From Paraphysomonas bandaiensis (taxonomy: Eukaryota > Chrysophyceae): 64,000 bases of DNA. Position numbers and translations under genes: made by a program. The notes beneath the pieces are model-generated. The model was not told where the DNA came from. It saw only the letters and a list, made by a program, of their open reading frames with translations, and searched no databases. The stretch is from assembly GCA_965644295.1 (NCBI GenBank), contig CBFFRP010000296.1:248001-312000 (forward strand), written 5' to 3'. How positions within the stretch are numbered: the stretch's first letter is position 1; the number at the start of each line of letters is the position of its first letter. Of the stretch, positions 58,041-64,000 are shown in pieces.

Positions 58041-61000
58041 CGACCACTTGCCGACAAACTCCAACTGGCTGCACCACTCCATGAGCTTCTCCTACCCAGG
58101 AAAACATATCATACCTTCCACAGATTAGACAAAGGAATATCGCGGATCGATCATATTCTACACACGCCGTTACTTCCGAACATGTCTGTTACGGACACTG
58201 GCTGCCTTGACTCCCCCTCACTACTCGCAGCAGCCTTCGATCATCGACCGGTCTGGGTCGGTTTCACTGTACCAGTCAATCTTGACCCTCGACCACCTGA
58301 GTCGCACCTCCGAATCCCCCCCCGTCTCAATGTAAACCCGAAGGACTCCAAGGAAGTACAGGCATACACCGCAAGACTCCTCCAACTTCATGCACAACTA
58401 CCACATTTAGACAACGGATCGTCTGCCATACTCCCTCCTGAGGTGGCAGCCAACAGACTAGCGGCCATCCATCACATAACCCTCCAGGCTTCGCTTGAAG
58501 CGAAGCGTCCTGCATGTACTTATAGCACACGACTACACGAACGTTGTCAGCGCAAACGCTCAAAGTTCAAGAATGGCTTTTCCCCGGAAATGAGAGTAAT
58601 ACAAGAAGGAATGATCATGGTTTTGCGGATTATCCAAAAGATGTTCAATTCTGCCGGATACAAACGGCTTGGATGGCGCGGCCCCCCGGCAACCACCCCC
58701 ACCCACGAAATCATCACTGCATGGTTCATCCGATGGGACTCCTATCTCAGGAGTTCTCAGGGTCACATCAAAGGCATATCAGACATCAACTTCTGGTGCA
58801 GCCATCGCAACGCGGACCCACGAGTAATCCTGGGTTGGAACGAAAAGCAAGCCACCAAGAAAAACCTTCTCCGAATTGCCTTGCGACTGAGAGGACTTCT
58901 TCATGGAAGAGCCAGGACAGAAATGCGGACTAGACTCACGGCTCGCACCAATCAGATGGAGGCACTGCTACAGCAGAAAAGACTTCAAGCAATTCTTCAG
59001 AAAATTGGTCTCAAGGTCAAAACACCACTCCGACTTACCACGGTGAAAACAACTGACGGACACATCCTCACAACACCGCAAGACATTCATGAAGGCATTA
59101 ATGCGCACTTCCGTGAACATCATGCCAAACCTCCTGGACTTGACCCTGTAGCACAACAGCTCCAGGATGACCCTACATGGTGGAAATCCCTTCTTGATCC
59201 GGGCTCAGCGACATGCCAGGAACCACTCCACCCCCGCTCGAAAATCCCTCTTCCCCTGCAACTGGGGTTACGACGGGCCCTTTGTACCAAGACCACTCCG
59301 GCCATGGCAGCCACACTCAAATCTACTCTTGCAAAAGACATCACCCAGGATGAATTCTACTGCACACTTCACTCTCTCTCCTTCAACCGCGCGCCTGGAC
59401 CCTCAATGGTCTCCTCCAACATGGTCAAATCCTGGCCACCGGTAGTTCAGCGAGAGGCTTACATCCTCACCAGATCTCTCTGGAAACATAAACATGTGCC
59501 CATTTGGTGGAGAGACAGGGTAATGTCTCCCATTCTCAAGAAACCAGGAGAATCCTCCCTCAATAATCTCCGACCGATTGGTCTGCTTGAAGTCAGTAGG
59601 AAAATATTAACAAGGATAATCACTCATAGAATTCTTACCGTATGGGAGGAACAGAAAGTTTTGCATCCGTCCCAGCATGGTTATCGCTGGAGGAACGGGA
59701 CGGACACAGCGATACTAAGGGTACTCGCGGCTGCAGAAGAAGCAAGACGAAAAGGCGACCAGCATATATGTACACTCTGGGACTTCAAGAAGGCCTTCGA
59801 CTCAATTGCGCCTAACCTCATGCGTCTCGCGTGGGCACGACTGGGCGTTCCGGACGATGTAGTTGACTGGTTTGGCAACTTAGATGCCGGCGGTCTAACA
59901 TTTCCCTGGACACCATTCATGGCAAACAACATAGAGCCACGTTCTCTCCTTGACCTCCTGTCCGCAGACGGCCACTTCATTGCACTATTCAGTCTGGGTT
60001 TCGAAGCCGAAAGGGGTATCACCCAAGGGGGCACAGAATCCACATGCGCCTGGGTGGCACTCTACGACATCCTTCTCACGTGGCTGGACATTGAACTGTC
60101 AACAACGAGTCCAACGTTACCAACTATTCAACTCACGACTCCGACTACCGGCGAAATAAAGATCTCCTTCGCGGATGATCTTAACACAATAGCTAAATCC
60201 ATACACGCTGCCCAACTCATTGCCCAACAAATATCTGCGTTCTGCGTACTTTCGGGAATGGAACTCTCTATCCCCAAAGTAGTTTGCACAGTGTTTCCGA
60301 TCCTACAAGATTCCAACAAGTCCTCCGACCCCATTGGCTACATCATTCTCTACGACTGGTCGTGGCGTCCACACCCAGTCCCTATCCAAACATCACTAGA
60401 GTCGATACATTACCTCGGAGCAGACCTTCCTCTCACAATCACAGACAAGGCCTCCCATGATTGGTGTCTAAAATACCTGAAAGTCGTGACCACACACCTA
60501 GGGATTAAACAGGCCTCAGCCGGCTGTAAAGTCATGGTTATCGAGACCCAAATCATACCGACTTTGCTCTATAGAGCCACCAAAGCTTCATGGCCGCTAC
60601 ACTGGTACAGAGAAATTGACGCTGCTTGCGCAACCCTCTACAGAAAGGCCCTCAGTCTAGGCCCTGGATACCCCACGGAACTGATCTACCTCTCACTCAA
60701 GCACAACGGATTAGGTATGAAACGTTTCTCAGACTCGGCGCAGGAGCAAAAATGGGGATCTCTACAGCGCGCAATAACCCTCGGGGGAGAAGCAGGTCAA
60801 GCAGCACATTTTCTACTCACTCAGACAACAGAGCCACAGCCCCAATACCACCACTATGTTCTCAGCCTCAGGGAATGGGGAACGGAATTGGGCCTTACCC
60901 TTCAGCAACCTGAGCCCCCCGAACCACAGGATGAACACATGCTGACCAATCTAAAACAAGAACTCGGCCTTAATAGCGTCCAACCAGATACTTTCAAGGC

Positions 61001-62738
61001 AATCTTCACAGATGGATCATACACAGCCAGTGCGCTCTCCACGCGTCGCCTCACTCATGTCAATCCGCGAACACGATGGACACACCGAGGAGGTGCAGCG
61101 GTCGTCTACTTACCCCCAGAAAATGCCTGGGAAGATGGTACAACCATAATACTACGACTAGATACACCCTTTCGTGATGTGCCAGGTTTGGACTCATACG
61201 CATATGAACTCATAGGCACAGCCATGGGGCTTATACTCTCAACACGCATTCCCGAACACATAAGAAGCCACACAGACTGTCAGGCAGTGTGCACCCGTAC
61301 TGAGGAAGCACTCTCCACAAGACGCAGAGCTCTCGGTCACCGTGCAAAAGGGGTACTACTCGAAAGCATCGCGGCCAGTAGAGATTGCAAACGACAGGTG
61401 ACCTGGGTGAGGTCCCATCCCGAACGACGTACCACAGATGAAACGGAGTGGACGTTTGAGGACAAGGGCATCTATATTGCGGACGCAGTCGCGGGTGAAG
61501 ACTGGCATGAAGTCGATCGCATCCTTGGAAAAAATAACTACACTGTCTGTACAATTGCGATTGACAGTGCCATTGAACGCTTACTAACCGCTGGATTATG
61601 GCACTGGCGTTTGCACAGTACAAGACGGCCATACTACTCTAGCCCACTCCTTACTGATTTCCAAGATCTCTGCGACCTAAGGACACTTGAGAACTACACT
61701 TCAACCAGAGATCAACGCTACGGAAACAATCCTGATCGAGCGCCTGGCTACTGGACCAATAGCGGAGTACACCTCCCGCGCAAACTAGCTCAAGCGGATG
61801 GCAGTGCATCCAAAGACAAACTCAGCTCAAATCTACGCCAAAGAATTCTCAACACGGCACTGACATGGGACAAATCTTTCTGCATAGGGAGGAACCGGGC
61901 CAAAACCAAACAGGGGCTTGACCTGACCAAAGCCGCATGCTCTGACTGCGGGTTTCGACTAGATTCCCTAAAACATATGTGCCTCGACTGCACACATGAA
62001 TCCATCACCCAAATAAGGGAAACTGCATTTCAATCGCATAAAAATGTGCTACACGAAATACAGAGAACTCAGACCTTACCCAACTGGATCACATCTGCAC
62101 TACGGAGACTCTCCAGCAGAGCCTGGAATCCCTCCATCCCACAGGTCGAGAGATACTGGACTGGAACCATCACAGCAGCCCAACTGGAAACGGTCTTCGG
62201 AGATGACATACACAACCACCTGACGGCTCACAGTCTACGGAACCTAGAAACAGTGGTTATTAATCTCCTGCAACCGCTTTACACTGCAGCGAAGCTTATG
62301 TTACAGGATCGCGGTTGTCGCTATATCACCATGTCCAAAAGGCCGCCCAGGCTACTCCCGAGACCCCGTCCGAAACGCAGTCAGTCAAGACAACGTCCGA
62401 GAGTCCTTCGACTACTAGGGGTCCAACGAAGACCCCCCACAGCGTATCCGACTCCAGACACACGTGCACACCTCACAGGTCCTACCCGACAGAGCACTGG
62501 ACTGCCCAGACCTCCACAACGCCGACGGCTTCGACAACTCTATCTACACCCGCGGCCCCACAGGAGCACAGTAACACATACTACAAACCCAACTCCTCCT
62601 CCCAACAATCCCCACCACTCCCAACCCACACATCTGGAACTAGGTGCACTCAGGACCCTAATTCAGAATGCTGAGCCCCCTCCAAAACCAATGGAGACCC
62701 ATCCCAAAGGGAGACCCCCAGATCAAAAGCGCCGGTGA
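58041..62738 (+). CDS. LINE ORF, 3' half: rest of endonuclease + RT + RNase H + zinc motif
   Basis: 1565 codons open from the CGAC duplicate. It begins in the second half of the APE-type endonuclease: YHTFHRLDKGISRIDHIL and FDHRPVWVGF, the SRID and DH blocks that must follow GDFN of the 5' half. The RT carries SFNRAPGPSMVS, LRPIGLLEVSRKILTRI, QHGYRWRNGTDTAI, WDFKKAFDSI, GITQGGTES and the catalytic FADDLNTIA (about 60168-60194). RNase H has IFTDGSY (about 61003), YAYELIGTAMG, SHTDCQAV, and VRSHPERR then IADAVAGE near the end. A CSDCGF...H..C motif lies near 61937-61990. The tail is Arg/Pro-rich. It has no start codon of its own that makes sense; an ATG inside the LTR (58026) is fortuitous. Confidence 0.9.
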   Translation, partial: RPLADKLQLAAPLHELLLPRKTYHTFHRLDKGISRIDHILHTPLLPNMSVTDTGCLDSPSLLAAAFDHRPVWVGFTVPVNLDPRPPESHLRIPPRLNVNPKDSKEVQAYTARLLQLHAQLPHLDNGSSAILPPEVAANRLAAIHHITLQASLEAKRPACTYSTRLHERCQRKRSKFKNGFSPEMRVIQEGMIMVLRIIQKMFNSAGYKRLGWRGPPATTPTHEIITAWFIRWDSYLRSSQGHIKGISDINFWCSHRNADPRVILGWNEKQATKKNLLRIALRLRGLLHGRARTEMRTRLTARTNQMEALLQQKRLQAILQKIGLKVKTPLRLTTVKTTDGHILTTPQDIHEGINAHFREHHAKPPGLDPVAQQLQDDPTWWKSLLDPGSATCQEPLHPRSKIPLPLQLGLRRALCTKTTPAMAATLKSTLAKDITQDEFYCTLHSLSFNRAPGPSMVSSNMVKSWPPVVQREAYILTRSLWKHKHVPIWWRDRVMSPILKKPGESSLNNLRPIGLLEVSRKILTRIITHRILTVWEEQKVLHPSQHGYRWRNGTDTAILRVLAAAEEARRKGDQHICTLWDFKKAFDSIAPNLMRLAWARLGVPDDVVDWFGNLDAGGLTFPWTPFMANNIEPRSLLDLLSADGHFIALFSLGFEAERGITQGGTESTCAWVALYDILLTWLDIELSTTSPTLPTIQLTTPTTGEIKISFADDLNTIAKSIHAAQLIAQQISAFCVLSGMELSIPKVVCTVFPILQDSNKSSDPIGYIILYDWSWRPHPVPIQTSLESIHYLGADLPLTITDKASHDWCLKYLKVVTTHLGIKQASAGCKVMVIETQIIPTLLYRATKASWPLHWYREIDAACATLYRKALSLGPGYPTELIYLSLKHNGLGMKRFSDSAQEQKWGSLQRAITLGGEAGQAAHFLLTQTTEPQPQYHHYVLSLREWGTELGLTLQQPEPPEPQDEHMLTNLKQELGLNSVQPDTFKAIFTDGSYTASALSTRRLTHVNPRTRWTHRGGAAVVYLPPENAWEDGTTIILRLDTPFRDVPGLDSYAYELIGTAMGLILSTRIPEHIRSHTDCQAVCTRTEEALSTRRRALGHRAKGVLLESIAASRDCKRQVTWVRSHPERRTTDETEWTFEDKGIYIADAVAGEDWHEVDRILGKNNYTVCTIAIDSAIERLLTAGLWHWRLHSTRRPYYSSPLLTDFQDLCDLRTLENYTSTRDQRYGNNPDRAPGYWTNSGVHLPRKLAQADGSASKDKLSSNLRQRILNTALTWDKSFCIGRNRAKTKQGLDLTKAACSDCGFRLDSLKHMCLDCTHESITQIRETAFQSHKNVLHEIQRTQTLPNWITSALRRLSSRAWNPSIPQVERYWTGTITAAQLETVFGDDIHNHLTAHSLRNLETVVINLLQPLYTAAKLMLQDRGCRYITMSKRPPRLLPRPRPKRSQSRQRPRVLRLLGVQRRPPTAYPTPDTRAHLTGPTRQSTGLPRPPQRRRLRQLYLHPRPHRSTVTHTTNPTPPPNNPHHSQPTHLELGALRTLIQNAEPPPKPMETHPKGRPPDQKRR

Positions 62739-62778
62739 GTCCACGGACACACGATAAAGGCGAATTTCATATCACACA

Positions 62779-62862
62779 AAAAGAACGGAAGTGGTTGCAC
62801 CTTGGTGCTTGCGGCGACGCACAAGCAGCTTTCGTAGCGTTAAATAGTAGGATAAAAGAGTT
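62779..62862 (-). repeat. Copy of the inverted-repeat family, downstream of the LINE
   Basis: AACGGAAGTGGTTGCACCTTGGTGC, then GACGCACAAGCAGCTTTCG, TTAAATAGTAGGATAAAAGAGTT. It is the reverse orientation of 49341 onwards and the same orientation as 5283-5375 and 11385-11537. Confidence 0.65.
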
Positions 62863-63847
62863 TGTATTGATTAGTTACGGGTAGTGGTCTAACTAGTATG
62901 ACTAGCATTCTTCTAGCCACTAATTGATGCAAGGTCTCAACGCCTATTGCTAAATAATCAGACATTCACTACTTCACTAGATCCTGATGTGCCAGTGGAG
63001 AACGAGAAGTAGTTACGATTCTTAGTCTATTACTTCACTAACTTAGTAATTAAGGGAGTACTACACTACATATAACTTCTATCAGCGGTATTATCTACTT
63101 AGGTATTAATGAGCCATTGTAATTGCCGGGGCATTTTTGAAAAATGCCATTATAATTGTCGGGAACTGGACTACCAACGGGCCATTAATGGTTACCAGGC
63201 CTTGATTGGCGCTACCATTAATGGTAATTTATGACTATTATCTATTATAATTTTGCGGGGAACTTTCACCAATGGGCCACTAACGGTTGCCAGGCCCTGG
63301 CTCAAACCTTGAAAGGACTGGGCGCTGTTTTGCTCCAAATATGTCCCTTCATCTTCAGCATCATTCGTCAGACCAAATTAATTCAACCAAATTGACTAGA
63401 TCCAATAATAATACCCAGGCAAAATAGGGATAAAAACTACTAGTATGTATCGAGTATAAGAGTTGTATACAGTATACAGAATTATAAAAGTAGATGCAAC
63501 AATGATGTCAGAAATTAATGGTTTCGGCTCTAATAGTCAAGTTCGAGGATTTATCTTTGCCCTATCGATTGGGCACCCAATGTGAAGAACTCGAGAAGTG
63601 TGCATTACAAGACGCTATATATTCCAAAGTGTATCACAAATCAGCGTGGGAACACCAATGGTGGTTTGTCTATAATAACAGAGAGCACCAACAAAAAAAC
63701 TACTTTGGTCGGAGAAGTTGTCGTTGCGTTGGCTGTCATCACAGCACACTGCAACTATAAATGTCTTCTCGCGCCAAATTGTTTAACGGACGTGACGTGA
63801 ACTATTATAACTCTGTTAGCATAGTACGGCTACAAACACTACACTAA
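62863..63847. other. Gene-free spacer with dispersed repeat fragments
   Basis: Holds the GCAAGGTCTCAACGCCTATT block (62931-62976, also at 34293). A GGCCATTAATGGTTACCAGGC / GGGCCACTAACGGTTGCCAGGC pair (63178 and 63274) resembles the ACCATTAACCGTTACTAGGC stretch near 5060. A possible 80-codon frame at 63518-63760 shows no family resemblance and is not called. Confidence 0.5.
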
Positions 63848-64000
63848 TTAATGTGTAAAGTACACCGTTTTCACGTCATCTTGACCAAACTTTTCACCAC
63901 ACGCAGGACATTTTCGGTTCCTACTGCGGAGATTCTCATCAATGCATTCCTTGCAAAACATATGAAAACACCGAGTAATTGCCACTTGTTTAAATCTATC
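63848..64000 (-). CDS. BRE1-type RING E3 ubiquitin ligase, C-terminal end, partial
   Basis: The reverse strand reads 50 codons in from the window edge to TAA at 63850-63848. It shows the second half of a C3HC4 RING: ITRCFHMFCKECIDENLRSR, NRKCPACGEKFGQDDV, then KTVYFTH and stop. A RING placed at the extreme C-terminus with CFH.FC..C....R.RKCP.C...FG..DV..IY is the hallmark of BRE1/RNF20/RNF40, which monoubiquitinates histone H2B with RAD6. The coiled-coil body and first zinc ligands lie outside the window. The similarity in the last 45 residues is strong, but other FG.DV RING proteins cannot be fully excluded. Confidence 0.85.
   Translation of the reverse strand, partial: DRFKQVAITRCFHMFCKECIDENLRSRNRKCPACGEKFGQDDVKTVYFTH

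Larger units (their letters stand above)
50190..62738 (+). mobile_element. Giant-ORF LINE-like retroelement (OTU-SET-EN-RT-RNase H), interrupted by a gypsy element
   Basis: The two halves 50190-52455 and 58041-62738 belong to one element. Reading frame, domain order and a CGAC target duplication show that the gypsy element 52456-58040 landed inside the endonuclease domain. Discounting it and one CGAC copy leaves one uninterrupted frame of about 2319 codons. Domain order: OTU-like protease, Ser/Thr-rich linker, SET domain, APE-type endonuclease, reverse transcriptase, RNase H, Cys/His motif, Pro/Arg-rich tail. No LTRs of its own are seen. 49740-50189 may be its 5' UTR, and 62739-62862 its 3' region. 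It is otherwise free of stops, which implies that the element was young when the gypsy element hit it. Confidence 0.88.

Noticed and set aside
62315-62674. Separate 119-codon Ser/Thr/Pro-rich ORF overlapping the LINE ORF end
   Set aside because: Alternative frame of a low-complexity C-rich stretch; a frameshift near the LINE C-terminus is possible but I cannot show it.
63518-63800. Two overlapping 72-80 codon ORFs
   Set aside because: No recognisable motif and no splice context; composition fits spacer DNA.

Overview
This is nuclear DNA of a unicellular or simple eukaryote. Most genes carry short GT-AG introns (about 40-230 bp), the standard genetic code fits everywhere, and the window holds LTR and non-LTR retrotransposons plus long tetranucleotide microsatellites. 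I found no bacterial operons, CRISPR or tRNA genes. The lineage cannot be fixed from the sequence alone. The gene set (ORAI-like channel, CNNM, NOTUM/pectin-acetylesterase family, p25-alpha proteins, ELAV-like protein, and a glutamate-1-semialdehyde aminomutase with an N-terminal extension) suggests a protist: a holozoan such as an ichthyosporean, or an alga or alga-derived lineage. That is a weak guess.

Layout, left to right: 5' part of the ribosome-biogenesis GTPase NOG2 (-, off the left edge); CNNM-type metal transporter (+); repeats; glutamate-1-semialdehyde aminomutase (-); a 1.8-kb TGTA microsatellite; AIG1-type GTPase (+); a decayed copia fragment; a P-loop NTPase/nuclease protein of Crinkler-like architecture (-); NOTUM/pectinacetylesterase (-); acyl-CoA synthetase (+); triple p25-alpha protein (+); a young but defective copia element nested in an older LTR (23.5-28.0 kb); PIG-O (-); a TACA microsatellite; short-chain dehydrogenase (-); TPR protein (+); repeat-motif protein (-); ELAV-like RNA-binding protein (+); P5C synthase with 19 exons (-); ORAI-like channel fused to a PH-like domain (+). 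From about 49.3 kb to the end lies a retroelement island: a very large LINE-like ORF (OTU-like, SET, endonuclease, reverse transcriptase, RNase H) cut in two by a young chromodomain gypsy element, then the last exon of a BRE1-type RING ubiquitin ligase (-, off the right edge).

Exon structures were built by hand from splice signals, reading-frame phase and family conservation. CNNM, HemL, PAE, ACS, PIG-O, SDR, TPR, ELAV, P5CS and ORAI-PH all close in phase over their whole length. The genes are not an operon-like set. The most visible organisation is repeated head-to-head pairing: six divergent gene pairs, five of them sharing 0.4-0.8 kb and one separated by 2 kb of mostly microsatellite.

The most novel items are (1) the OTU-SET-endonuclease-RT-RNase H retroelement, whose ORF becomes continuous when the gypsy element and one 4-bp target duplication are discounted, (2) the ORAI-PH gene, (3) HemL with a targeting-like leader in an otherwise animal/fungus-like gene set, and (4) a dispersed inverted-repeat family whose copies bracket both a 0.77-kb segment and the whole LINE region.
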